DNA of 64,000 bases from Diphasiastrum complanatum (Eukaryota; Streptophyta; Lycopodiopsida; Lycopodiales; Lycopodiaceae): positions 18,436,886-18,500,885 of the forward strand of contig CM055092.1 in the NCBI GenBank assembly GCA_029204225.1, given 5' to 3'. Below, piece after piece: positions 1-11,243 of this stretch; the first letter of the stretch is position 1, and each line of letters starts with the position of its first letter. The notes below the pieces were generated by a model. It was not told the DNA's origin and searched no databases. It saw only the letters and a program-made list of their open reading frames with translations. Both the position numbers and the translations under genes were made by a program.

Positions 1-2240
1 GGCGGATAAGCGCCGAAGTCACATTAGGAGCCTGTGTATCTCATGGCAGATACAGAATCGACCCAACAACTTGGAAGGGAATCCAGGAAAGAATGATCCA
101 AACCTTCTAGCTGCAATATCTGCAACCTTAGATGATTGCGTATGAAAAATAAAAGAAGAACTAGAAGAGACTAAGTTCCAATCAAGCCAAATCCAAAATT
201 TTGAAAAGGAAGAACCAGCCCAGTGCCAGGACCAGTCTATGCAGACGGATGAGCCAGCCAAAGCTATATCAGAGAAGGCCATCCAGACAGACATCATCTT
301 CAAGCAAATCCAAAAAGATCAAGAGATGTAGACTGACCCAAAGGATGCTGAGAAGATAAAAAAAATCAGTGTCACAGCTACTGCAGACCAACCAGCAATG
401 CTCACAAGCTGAGGCATCGCACAACAGAGCCATTAAAAGGAAGAACAAGGTAGTGTATTCACTACTACAGACAGAATTTTAGACATTCCAGCAAGAACTA
501 ACATTTTTTCTTCCACCTTTTTGTAGTCCAGAACTCCAGTGGAGAATGGATTACCTTCGTTTACCTAAACTTTTTGGTTATACAAAAGAACAATGGGAAA
601 GTTCTTCGACTTTTTCTAACCTAAACTCTTTTTGGGCCATACTAACAGTGCACCAAAAAGATATCCTTGCTCTTGCCATTGTTCAAAATAAGTTCAATGT
701 GCAAACTAACTATATCCATGTTGTCACAGATCCTTGTATATATATATTTTAGAATACCTAAAAACATTTGAGAACAATGTTTTTTCAGCTCTCGATGAGT
801 ATCTGAATAAGTTAGATTCAATTAGCATTTTTCATGTTAAAGAAGTTGTCTCTAGCCTTAGTCCAGTTCCTTCTGAAATTTCCAGCCAGCTATTATTCCC
901 TAATATGTGGGAAATCTACACAAATTGGGAAGCTAACTATTCTCATTATTTGAAGGAAGTTAAAACAAATAATATACTTCGCTCTGTACATCAAAGAAAA
1001 ATTTCCAGAATATACATATGCTACCCTCTCACTAACTGTCCCTTCTGCTGAGATGTCTGAAATCCTGTCTGAGGATAGTTGGTACACGCATCTTGTAAAC
1101 AACGCATTGATCGGTAACCATCTTGCACCATTCGGGAATCAAGGAATGAGAGGATATCTGAATCTGTCATTCCAGAAAGATTACAACCAGAAGAATAATT
1201 ATCACTTTGCTACAAAAGGAACGACCTTAGAGCAAGTTAATGAAGAAAATGAAACCCGAGCTAAGGCTATTTTTCACAATAAGCCAGCCAACAAGAAGTG
1301 ACAGAGAAGAATGTAAGCAAATTGTTTGCGAGCTGCTGCACAGCTAGAATCCAATTGAATGAATTCTATCCAGGAAATTGATAACCAGTATTAAGCAATT
1401 ATTTACAGGGATTAGCAAAATCCTAACTGTGAAATATGTTTCTCGATCACACTTACTACCTCTGATGTCCACTCTTCTTCCCTCCTTAAAATTTTCAGTT
1501 TCCTAAAAATCTATTTCAGCTAAGGTACCAAGAAGACGTAATGACATTAGTAAATGTTGAAAAACTAATTACTGTAGGAAAAAGTCCAAAACAATTTCAT
1601 TTATGTCCTATATCTGGGCTGAATATCTGATATATCAAAAATCATTTACTAGTATGTGAAACAATACTTTACAGCCACCTACTATCCAACTTTATGAAAA
1701 AACAAGCAAAAATGATGAGTTTTTACTATTTTTCGGTTTTTTCATCACAATAAAGTGGAAATTCATGACATACAACTCTTTCTCTAACACATGCAAACCA
1801 ATTTATAGAATTACAACCATCTAATTGATCTGATCTTGCTGGATTTTGGTTCTTACTATCTATTTTGTGCCAAAAAGCATGAACAACCAAGCAATTTTGA
1901 CCAAAACATAGCCTAGAATCATAAATCATTGGAGAGAACCGGCATGCATCATTAATGTCATCATTAATGAACCCTAAAACAAAAGTACACTTGCTGGAAA
2001 ATTCAGATCTACTACATGAAAAAACTCCAAAAAAACATCACAAATTTGCCTTCAAGGACAATTTTCCATAAAACCACAAAGAATCCGAAGAGTAATGGAT
2101 CTTAGCAACATGCAAATTGAAACTGGGATAGTACACCCACTTGTACCCTTGCTATCCACCTTGGAAGAGAATTCCAATGATCCAATCCGAAATTTTGACG
2201 AAAGGTAGCCCTTCTCCATGTTCTCCCATCTTCACAAGCC
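1..2240. other. Degenerate region, no recognised gene
   Basis: Only short open frames occur here. Two plus-strand frames at 734-1051 and 1053-1301 (105 and 82 codons) are the longest and show no domain I recognise. The stretch lies left of a retrotransposon primer-binding site read on the minus strand, so it may be the decayed internal part of that element, but no gag or pol motif can be read in it. Confidence 0.4.
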
Positions 2241-2242
2241 TT

Positions 2243-2254
2243 GCTCTGATACCA
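2243..2254 (-). promoter_or_regulatory. Retrotransposon primer-binding site (initiator-Met tRNA type)
   Basis: The minus strand reads TGGTATCAGAGC, the usual plant primer-binding site complementary to the 3' end of initiator tRNA-Met. It marks the inner edge of a 5' LTR lying to the right. The internal region should run leftwards from here, but no coding sequence survives. Confidence 0.65.
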
Positions 2255-2650
2255 CTATCAGAGAAGCTCCTTAAGATCCTGCTTACAAGATAACACACAA
2301 TGGAAAACACACTATGGAGCAACCACCCAATCAAGTAGAAGCAACCAATCAACTCTAGAAGCTTCACCCCTAAGCCAAGGAATAAGAAGAATGAATGTAG
2401 AGTGAAACCCTAGCAATGAATCAATGATCACCATGAGGAGTAGGGCGAGTTTGGACCCAATATATAGAGCTAAATGCATTTTAGGCACATAGAATTGCTA
2501 TTGATAACTCTACGCACGCATACACTATCTCATACCTTGTCTAAACTCCATTTAGTGTGTTCTAGGCCTCACAAAGATATTAGTTACTTTCGGGTCACAT
2601 CCAGTATGATGTGGCATAACTAATAGCTTGATTTATTGGAGTACCGTGTA
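2255..2650 (-). mobile_element. Probable 5' LTR remnant adjoining the primer-binding site
   Basis: The stretch abuts the primer-binding site and, on the minus strand, carries a TATATATT promoter-like box near 2459 followed by a pyrimidine-rich leader, as expected for an LTR with its R and U5 regions. The outer end is only approximate and no partner LTR was found in the window. Confidence 0.4.
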
Positions 2651-2669
2651 TCCAACACTAGGAGTATAC

Positions 2670-3359
2670 TGAATCCTACTTACTGGCCATCAACATAACA
2701 GCTGCCACACAACACCAAGCAGCTACACAATGGACCAGAGCGCCACTTGGGTGGTTTGCATGCGGAGAGAATCGCACAGTTGCTGAATGTCCAAACAAAG
2801 AAAAATTTATACCATTCTGTAGATAATATGACTATGGAAATTGTGATAAATTTTTTTCTACAAGACCCAAACCACCACTGGTTACTGCTCCAATGAATAT
2901 AATTAAAATCAAGAAAAGACCAGTAGTTCAATCTGAACCAACTGTACCTTGATGGTTGTTACTAGAGCTCAGAAGCAGAAAGAAGTTCTAGTACCTGCTG
3001 ATTCTGCACCAACTATAGATATACCTACCACATCAGGGGTGTATCCAAATCTTAAAGTATAAAAGAAAAGATATCAAGATACGAGCCAGTGGATTAAACA
3101 GTTGCAAAAAGAAAAAGTCCAAGAAGCTACCAAAGTAGCAACCAAAGTCCATTGTCCTTCTATTCCACCAACAGAAATGATCGTAAATATTCTGTCTAGC
3201 AAAATGGATATTACACTGGGAGAATTTCTTAAGTTGGTGCCTACATCAAAAGAAGTATTAGCAGATAGGTTGATTTTGAATGGAATCACAAGTCTGTCAA
3301 AAGCCACTTTTTGTGTCAATTTTGAAGAAACGAACGAAGTACTCTGTGGAGCCTCATAA
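2670..3359 (+). pseudogene. Ty3/gypsy gag-protease linker remnant
   Basis: The conceptual plus-strand translation with frame changes shows a degenerate zinc knuckle (ACGENRTVAECP), a VTRAQ-type motif near 2955, and an 85-codon open frame at 3102-3359. That frame contains MDITLGEFLKLVPTSKEVL, which resembles the conserved leucine-rich segment upstream of the protease in plant gypsy polyproteins. The frame stops before any DTG/DSG active site. This is a decayed fragment rather than a gene. Assignment to gypsy rests on motif order and is moderately secure. Confidence 0.5.
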
Positions 3360-3790
3360 TCCCACATTGTCCAAGTTTTTGTTATATATTGTAAAAAATT
3401 TTAATTTTTATATATGTAAATGTGCTAGAGTGCCTAAATTCATGTAAAGGCCTATTTGCACTTTGTAAATTCACATTTAGGGTAGAAGTTGTGACGTTCC
3501 ATAAGAGACGCAGTAGCGGATTACAACTGACATTTTGACGGTTTGTAAACGACATTAAGGCCGGTGATTGTTCCTATAAGGTCGACACTTTGTGCCATTG
3601 CAATGACGCATTTTACACAGAGCTGAGTATCAATATAGAGAGAAGGGCAATTTTATATAGCTTGAGCATTCTTTCCCTCTGCTATCTTTCACATAAATAC
3701 TTCTTATCATTTGAGCGAATACACTCTATATGATCTATAATTGATTGTGATATTGTTCTGTTTGCGTCACACATATTCCCACGTCTTACT
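3360..3790 (+). mobile_element. LTR-like sequence following the gypsy remnant
   Basis: A purine-rich run (AGGGTAGAAG) near 3480 precedes TTGTGACGTTCC. The following 300 bp are AT-rich, with leader-like pyrimidine tracts (TTCTTTCCCTCTGC). This position, directly after gag-pol-like sequence, fits a 3' LTR, but no second copy in the window confirms its limits. Confidence 0.3.
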
Positions 3791-4440
3791 GAATTTTAGT
3801 TACTCTAACACAGATTTTCAGGCATAACCAGCAAGCAACAATTCTGACTAATGTGCGCAGGGAATTAGCCGAAGCTGTTAAGCATAACTTTTAGCAGAAC
3901 TTCCTTCAATATTGAATGAGCTATGTGTTTAGATAATGATGATGCTCTGTTCTGTTTGCTTTCTGCGATAAGAACTAATTCTCTGTGTTTGATTAAGAAG
4001 AATCTTTAGCCAATGTGATTCTGTCTGATGAATCTATTTACTAGTTGTTATCTGATTTGATTGTTTATCTGATACCTGAAGAGCCTGAAAGATAAAGTAA
4101 TTTTTACAACCACAGACCTTGACCAAATTGTTTCATCATTGGTGTTTCTGGATGCCAATTTACTCAGATATCCTTGGATAACCATATATGTCGCTGTAGT
4201 ATTCATCGTGAATATTGCACAACCAAATCCGTTCACCATCATACATACAATTACCATGCAAAAGATGAGATTATTCTCTCTCTTGGGGAACGATCAAGCC
4301 ATTTATACTACTCAATTCGTTGATTTTGTGGAAATCTATAACGACCAGGCCACCACATAATTTGGCACCATTTTCGAGGAGATGAATTTCACCTTTTGCA
4401 ATATTTTTGATTGTATTACATTTACGAATCTTTCTCATGT
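3791..4440. other. No gene seen
   Basis: AT-rich sequence. Overlapping 69-73 codon frames on both strands at 4048-4360 have no recognisable motif and no other support. Confidence 0.4.
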
Positions 4441-4444
4441 AATG

Positions 4445-5812
4445 CAGGCCTAGAACGTACTCTCAAGCAACTATTGAACAGAAATGTTTAGAGCGTGCAC
4501 ATCGATTAGAAGCATATAGGAAATATAGAGATTTGCAGAATTTGCAAAACTCACCAATTAGAGCAAGATTAGCACCTTAAGCGTTAATGATCTTTTAAAC
4601 GCTACTACAACATTTGTAGATTCATCTAAGGAAAGATCCATTGAAACACCAATAGATTCATCTGAAACAGATTCGTCTGATTCTACCTCCGAACCAAGTT
4701 TAGAATCAAAATTTTCTTCTTCAGACTCATTGTCTGAGCATACTCTAGATTTTGATCCTCCAAGTTCACCTAGTTCACCACCATGTATTAATATGGCTAA
4801 GCCAGTGCCACCCACATCTACAAAAATCAGATATGATTTCTTTAACGGATCATCATTTGAAGATCTAGATAGGAGCCCAGTATCCAGTTCCTATGCAAAA
4901 TGAATGGTTCTTGGGCGGTTTGCCTAAGAAAATGGATTGTTGTTGTCGACATGGTTTAATGACTTCTTTGGAAGATGTCATCACCTCTGCCGAGAATTAC
5001 GAAACTTCACGAATTTCTCGTAGATGGAGAAATGAAAGAAAAAGTAGTAAAAAACACAAATTTAAACGAACAGAAGAATCTGACTCATCTACTGAGTCTA
5101 AATCATAATCTATTCAGTGGATGAGGAAGAATCTTATGAGTATTCATCTTATTCTTCTTCATCAGAAGAAGAATCTTCTTATAGGAAATCCAAGAATAGG
5201 AACTCAGATAGGCATAAAAGAATGGAGAAATTCCAAAAAGATGGATCCATTAAGGAAAAGTGTTGAGTTGTTAGCAAAAGAAATGAGTGATTTAAATGTC
5301 CAAATGTCTGATGTTAAAGCCAAGCGAAAGAATCGAAGCCTAATGCTAATGTTTGGTGTACTGCTTGTGGGAAGGAAGGTCATTCTAAGACCAACTGTTC
5401 CAGTTTATAGACTAACTATTTAGAAGAGGAACTATTCCTCTGTCCAATTAATAATCATGAGGAGGTAGCTTATACTGCAACTCCTACTAACCAAAAAACC
5501 ATCATATCGAAACAACGTACTGGTCAATAGTACACTATTTTGCGAAGGGGCGGAACACGAGATTCCACTCCACCACCCAGAGTAAGGGGTTCGTGCTACA
5601 ATTGCGGAGCCCCGGGTCACTATTCGCCTGATTGTCCTGAACGCAGGAGGTCATTAGGATATGTGCCGCTCTGCGCTAACTGTAAAGGCGAAGGGCATGT
5701 CACTGCTGAATGTCCTCAGTCACAACAACCACGGTCTAAACCAAGGTTTGTAAACTCGCCTAGGGAAGACGACCATCGGCCATCTAAGACTAACACTAAC
5801 ATGATAGTTTAG
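4445..5812 (+). pseudogene. Gypsy-type gag remnant with three zinc knuckles
   Basis: Plus-strand frames, interrupted by stops and shifts, give a charged gag-like protein. A segment near 4890-5100 (NEWFLGGLPKKMD...EDVITSAENYE) is followed by a Ser/Glu/Arg-rich linker. Three CCHC motifs then occur in order: CTACGKEGHSKTNC near 5365, CYNCGAPGHYSPDC at about 5597-5638, and CANCKGEGHVTAEC at about 5672-5713. CCHC knuckles bind packaged RNA in retrotransposon capsids. The closing 91-codon frame (5540-5812) is open and carries two of them. Several upstream stops rule out a functional protein. Confidence 0.6.
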
Positions 5813-6300
5813 AGGATAAAAGTAGAGTCTAAATTATTAGATCAAGACCATCAATGGCCAAATTTAGATGAAAAGATAAATAATTAGTAGTAAAGATTCT
5901 TTAACTCTTAAAGATAAGAAAAAAAACTTAGATGAAAATTGCGAAAATCATGAAAAACGTGAAAAACACGATAGAAAAAATGAAAGTCACAGAATAGATA
6001 GTGAAAATTCCTAGTAATAAAGAATTAAACCTTGATAGGTCTAATGAAAAATCTTATGATGTTGATATTAGTTCAGAAGCTAGAAAGCTTTTAGACGAAG
6101 AAATTAGAAAAGTTAAAAATGTAACATTTTCAGATCTAGTTATAAGTAGCGAGATACCTACAAATCTGTCGCCACTTAGAAACTATTCTTATGATATTGT
6201 AAAAGACCTTATTTCCAGATCATAAGTTTAGCTCAAAGCTTTATGTAAAGTTTGTTGACTTCAAAGCTATGTATATGACCATATAGAAAGTAGACTCTAC
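5813..6300 (+). pseudogene. Continuation of gypsy gag/protease linker
   Basis: A 74-codon open frame (6001-6225) ends in NYSYDIVKDLISRS and is followed in another frame by SKLYVKFVDFKAMY. This resembles the SYDIV-DL segment that lies between the zinc knuckles and protease in some plant gypsy elements. No protease active site is reached before dispersed repeat copy A begins near 6325, so the retroelement is truncated here. Confidence 0.4.
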
Positions 6301-6324
6301 TTTAAGGGAGAGAGTTAGAATCTT

Positions 6325-7545
6325 CAAACATAAACGTTAGGAGCCTATTCCATAATATTCCAAATGCAAAAATATCACAACTTAATTCAGTCTAGAACTT
6401 GTTACCTTTGCAATAGAGCATATTGTTTCCATGATCCATCGTGGATATTCAGCATCACGCACGTGAACTTCCTTTCCATTTACTCATTGAACAAAAAATC
6501 ATTTATGTTTGGTCCAATATGTGTCATGTTGATATATGGATTAGAGCTAGAGAGCAATCAAATACAAATTATTCGGGTTCATGATAATGTATCATATGTC
6601 TTGTTGGATTTCATGTATCTTGATGGGAATGAGTCGTAGTTATGTGAATACACATTAGCAATCATAGGTTATGTCTGATCATAAGACTACCTTTCCAGTT
6701 TGCATGTGGTCATAATGGAAGAAAATCATCATCATTTTTTATGATCTTATGCAGAAGAGTTATGTTTTGAGATTTTGAAATGCCAGCAGTAGAATATCAT
6801 GATCATCAAATAATGAACTTGAAGAAAATTAGCAAGAAATACAGAACAGACATCACCGTTATTGTTGACTATAAATGTCCCACCATTCCACCACAACCGG
6901 AAATATATATTTTATAAGCTTATATTCTATAGATTTTCATGGTGTCCTCATGCCACTTTCAATAAACTAGTGAATTTCATCTAACATCAATATCGGAAGG
7001 GTGAAAAAGGTTGGTTCGCAAAATCCACCATTACGCACCTGAAAACAACTAGCCTTTCGGTCAGCCCACAAGTATGGGAAATTCTGAGAGCAACTGGTCT
7101 TTCTTGCGAAAATTATTATTGTCATTATTGCACGGGGTCATTGTCGTAGGTGGTGGAAGTCTTGTAGCTGATTGTAGTCCTTGGAAGGAGCTAATGGTTC
7201 AGTAGTGCGTTTATCAATAACTTCTCAATTGTTCTTACGGAAAGCACTCGATAATCAGAAGACAAAATCTTGGAGATATCTCCTCAAAGTAGATATATCA
7301 TATTAATGCCACGTAAGCTTCAAGCATTTTCTTTTGAGGCTATATTAGGCACAAAATAAGCTAGATTTGTCTACAGTAATCAGGAAGAGTTTTAGTGGTT
7401 GAATTCCTTCAAGAAATGCTTTTGTCAAGATAGTGTGCACGAAGATAATTCTGGTCTTTAATCACTCAAGGAAGGTGTAGAAGTATGGTGCTATATATAA
7501 CATGTCCAATATATGATGTTATAGTATGGCACTTAATGCTAGCAT
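6325..7545 (+). repeat. Dispersed repeat, copy A (related to 25.4-26.2 kb and, inverted, 27.8-29.0 kb)
   Basis: About 1.2 kb closely matches the reverse complement of 27,839-29,010, and its first 430 bp match 25,379-26,187 with an insertion there. It includes a 91-codon frame (6364-6639) that is also open, with the same stop, in copy C. In copy C this repeat directly follows a CACTA transposase, so it may be the 3' part of a CACTA-type element whose coding region is missing here. No terminal inverted repeat could be identified. Confidence 0.7.
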
Positions 7546-7654
7546 GGGTCTTTTTTAGCATAGAAGACAAAGTTCAATCCAACATAATGTTTCCTTCTTG
7601 AAATTTACAAAAATCTATATCGCTCATACAGCCATTCATCAAGACACATCTGTA

Positions 7655-8266
7655 AATCTTGGAAATTACTTACAGTTGAGCAAATGATTTACAAAATCAA
7701 ACACATTGGATGATGTTGTCATGGGACTCTCCTAGTTTTTTTAAACACATCTGCATAGCTAGTTAAGGATTTTAACACTTCTTGGCCTTTCCCAAACCTT
7801 TCTAACTTCTTCCATAGTCAACATCTTAGCAGAGGATAAATTCTAAGATGAGAGGGTGGCTTTTACACACTAATTGGCCATGTATCAGCCTCCCCATATC
7901 ACATTGTATTTCCCCAACCCATTTGTTGTTGATGCTAATAATCTTGGAAATTACTTGCATTCCATAAAATGATATAGAAAATCAAACACATTGGATGATA
8001 TTATATAATTTATTAGCAGAATAATTGGCATGTGTGGACCACACTTAGACACTTGTCACGGGACTCTCCTACTTTTTTAAAACACATCTCCATAGCTAGT
8101 TAAGGATTTTTACGCTTCTTGGCCTTGCCCAAAGCTTTGTAAGTTCTTCCATAGTCAAAAACTTAGCGGAGGATAAATTCTAAGATGAGAGTCTGGATTT
8201 TACATCCTAATTGGAAATGTATCACCCTCCCCACATCACATTGCATTTCCCGTACCCATTTGTTGG
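7655..8266. repeat. Imperfect tandem duplication, two units of about 280-320 bp
   Basis: The unit beginning CTTGGAAATTACTT at about 7655 recurs at about 7943. Shared landmarks are CATTGGATGATRTT, GGGACTCTCCTA, CATAGCTAGTTAAGG, CTTCCATAGTCAA and GAGGATAAATTCTAAG. The second copy has an extra 40 bp. No coding potential is evident. Confidence 0.75.
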
Positions 8267-8378
8267 GGTCATTTAGTGTGAGTTTCATTATTTGTGAAAC
8301 CAGAGAAAAAAAAAGAGCTGAAGAAAAGTTAAGAGAGATTGGAAGAGTTAAGGTGACAAACATTTTTATGTACATATA

Positions 8379-8390
<12 letters not shown>

Positions 8391-8420
<30 letters not shown>
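8391..8420. repeat. (TA)n microsatellite
   Basis: Uninterrupted TA dinucleotides, 15 units long, preceded by GTGTGTC. The 8421-8790 stretch that follows has GTTGACGGGTGGCTGATG-like short repeats and a TGTG-rich tract but no gene. Confidence 0.95.
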
Positions 8421-8421
<1 letters not shown>

Positions 8422-8789
8422 TAAAAACGTTTGCCCACCGTTGACGGGTGAGGCCAACTGATCTTGTTGACAACCGTTGATTTGGATGGTGGCTGATGGT
8501 TTAGGAGGAAAGCCGATGGTCGTTGACGGGTGGCTGATGTATGTGTATGTATGTATGTGAGTGCATGTGTTTACATATGTGTGTGTATTTGTGAGAGTGC
8601 ATATATCTGTGCATGTGTGTGGGTAGTCTAGCATAGTGTGCCTGCTGATGGCAGGCGGTCGATGATATTTGTGGCGCGAAATGCGTTTTCAAGCATACAA
8701 CATCGGAACCTAGCAACAATGGGTCCGGTGGGTTTGTGTTGAGCCCACGCACCTTTGTACACCTACCATCCGAGGTTCGAATGGATTTT

Positions 8790-9345
8790 GATCCCTGACT
8801 GCATTTAGGGTTTCTGGTTCGGATGCACGTTTTGCTGTGAGTACTGAACCGTTTGGAGGCTGGTTTAGTCCTGCAGATTTTGATTCCACACTAAAAATGG
8901 CATAACTTTTTAGTGGTAAGTCCAAATTTAGCAAATTTTGGTGCATTGGAAAGCGCTCAACAAGGGCTTTCCAATGATATGTTAGATGCTACTTTTGAGC
9001 CACGATTAAAAACTTATGGCAAGTCAAAAGTATTAGTGTTATAATATTTTAATAATATAAACTACATCTTGCACGAATTCTTAAAGGGACTTTTTGGACG
9101 TCAAAACTCCTCTAATGTCCCAGCATTACGTTTAGGGTTTCTAGTTTAGACGCATGTTTCGCTATGAGTATTGAACCATTTGGAGCCCACTTTAGTATTG
9201 TAGGTTTGTATCGGCGTGCAGCACAGGACAAAATAGAGGGTTAGAAAAATGGACTCCGTTTGCCAACACATGACCAATTCTTGGGAATGTTAGAAAGTAG
9301 TCCATTTAGTGGCATTCCCACCAACAAATAGGGCATTGTCAGACA
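8790..9345. repeat. Dispersed repeat related to 45.3-45.5 kb and 51.6-52.3 kb
   Basis: The motif GACTGCATTTAGGGTTTCT followed by GCACGTTT...CCGTTTGGAG occurs near 8797 and again, diverged, near 9130, so it is tandem within the block. The same motif is present inverted at about 45,425-45,520. The part at 8885-9020 (ACATAACTTTTTAGTGGTAAGTCC-like) matches the tandem units at 51.6-52.3 kb. No ORF is supported. Confidence 0.6.
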
Positions 9346-9372
9346 AACAACATTGGAAATGAGTTGCAAATG

Positions 9373-9800
9373 AGTTACGAATAGAGCCTCAGCTGATCTA
9401 GAATTAAGCTATGAAAGCATCACATAAGCAAGACTTAACCCTAGAAAGCAGGAAAGAGAGAGATTAAGGAGGCTAAAGAGAGAGATCAATATCATCAGCT
9501 GAATGACAAATGACACAGTTTCCCTACTTATAGCCAAGAGGAAGCCTTAAAAGGAAGTCTCTAGTGGCTAGGGCCCAACTGGGAGGGATAATAGTGCACC
9601 CTCCAAGAAGGCCCCCACTCTCCAGTAATATGTCCAAATAGGCTAATAATGAATAATAAGGCCAAAGGCCAACCATATAGTCTAAATGTCACTAATGAAT
9701 AAAAAAGGGCCCAAGGCCTGCTTATGCATAAAGTAAAGTAACTGTAAATGTAAATGGACGCGGCGAATGTAATGAGCCGAGTCCATAACTCTTCCCGACA
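9373..9800 (-). mobile_element. 3' LTR of gypsy element 1
   Basis: The sequence matches the reverse complement of 45,617-46,034, where it is followed by a primer-binding site. On the minus strand it starts TGTCGGGAAGAG after a purine/T-rich PPT-like run (GGGTCTTTTTTG) and ends near CGTAACT. Length is about 428 bp. The element's 5' LTR is not present in the window. Confidence 0.75.
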
Positions 9801-9834
9801 CAAAAAAGACCCAACTGCCGAAAAGATAACCGGA

Positions 9835-10623
9835 TCAAGTAGCAGCAAGCCCTGGTGCATCAGTAGCTAGAGGAACATCTGATGTAGAGGAATCAACAAG
9901 TGCAGCAAGAGCACTAGCCTGATCCACAAGTAATGGTGTATGATAAAAAAAATCAGTAGGCTCCCATGTGGCCTCCTCAATAGGACGACCATCCCACTGG
10001 ACCAAAAACTGAATCTGCTGGCGGCGTCGACTATGGTATAGACGGACCTGTAATATAGCAGCAGGTAAAAATGGAAATAACTCTGGAGCAGTAGGAAACT
10101 CGGCATCACAAGGAGCGTCATCCTCAATAGCAACACGTAATAAACTGACATGGAATACATCACAGGCACGTGTAGAAGCAGGAAGCTGTAAGCGATATGT
10201 AACTAGACTAAGAACCTCCACAATGCGATAAGGCCCATAATAACGTGGTGCAAGCTTCTCAGTAGAAGCATGGCCCTGGACAAAATGATGATGTGCAAAC
10301 CGTAAGCGTAGATAAACCATATCTCCAAGCTGAAACTCAACATGGCGGCGGTGACGATCAACTGAGGTCTGATAATGTTGTTGAACATGCTGTAAATGAG
10401 AACTGGCCCGAGTAATAAGCTCTCGAGCACTTGATAGAAAAGATGCAAGTGTAACAGGTGTATCCTCAAGAGGAAGAGGAATGCCAGGTAAAAGAGGTGC
10501 ATAGCCATGAGATAATAAAAATGGAGAGACACCTGTGCTGGTACTAACAGAGCTATTATAGTTATACTCTGCTAAACATAAATGCTGATCCCAATCCTTC
10601 CCTGAAAGAGTAACAAAATGGCG
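9835..10623 (-). pseudogene. Gypsy element 1: integrase C-terminus and chromodomain
   Basis: One continuous minus-strand frame runs from just after an in-frame stop at 10,624 to 9835. The first part is integrase C-terminal sequence. The last 161 codons contain the GPYRIVEV segment, HVSLLR, then a chromodomain-like stretch with QFLVQWDGRPIEEATWEP. Chromodomains at this position define Ty3/gypsy chromoviruses and guide integration into marked chromatin. Frame and aromatic residues are well kept. Confidence 0.8.
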
Positions 10624-11189
10624 TTAATAATCCTCAAGGATCCTGTTAAGGACCTCAGACTGCCCATCAGAGGTAGAATGATAAGCAGAACCCATAAAAA
10701 GATGAACATCCAAAATACGCATAAGCTTTGTCCAGAATATAGATGTAAAATTACTATCTTGATCATAAAGGATAGTATGAGGAAATCCATGCAGGCGGAA
10801 AATCTCTGATAGGAACAAACGTGCACACTGCTCTGCTGTGATAGTACTGCGAACTAGGATAAAATGTGCCTGTTTCGAGAACCTGTCAACTACCACCATA
10901 CATGAATCGTGACCACGCTGGATATGGGGAAAGCCAAGGATAAAGTCCATAGATATATCAGTCCACTGGCGATGACGAATAGGCCAACTCTGGAGCAAAC
11001 CAGCAGATTTAGAACGAAAGTACTTATTACGAAGACATAAAGGGAGGTACAAATAAGTACAACAAGCTCAGATCGAAGAGAGGGCCAATAGAAATGGTCT
11101 TTGAGACGAGCATAAGACTTCTGAAAACCAAAGTGACCCCCAACAGGAGAGGAATGAGCATCCGACAACAACTGGGAACGGATACCCAA
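10624..11189 (-). pseudogene. Gypsy element 1: integrase core
   Basis: Minus-strand frames show the zinc-binding end (GGHFGFQKSYARLKDHFYWP), then, after a frameshift near 11,040, the catalytic core. The first Asp is in TDISMDFILGFP, the second in ILYDQDSNF, and the Glu in SDGQSEVLN, the D-D-35-E pattern of retroviral-type integrases that joins cDNA to chromosomes. A TAA stop at 10,624-10,626 interrupts the frame, and the reading continues in register into the chromodomain part. The element is only lightly damaged but not functional as read. Confidence 0.85.
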
Positions 11190-11243
11190 ACAACTAGGGA
11201 TACAAAGAGAATCATAATGATAATGACGATTGTCGATAATGGA

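Noticed and set aside
4445-6300. Endogenous pararetrovirus (caulimovirid) origin for the three-knuckle gag remnant
   Set aside because: No movement-protein or viral coat motif is visible, and linker sequences fit a gypsy retrotransposon better.
8329-8752. Thr/His/Tyr-rich minus-strand frames near 8.4-8.7 kb
   Set aside because: Low-complexity artefacts of TG/TA-rich DNA.
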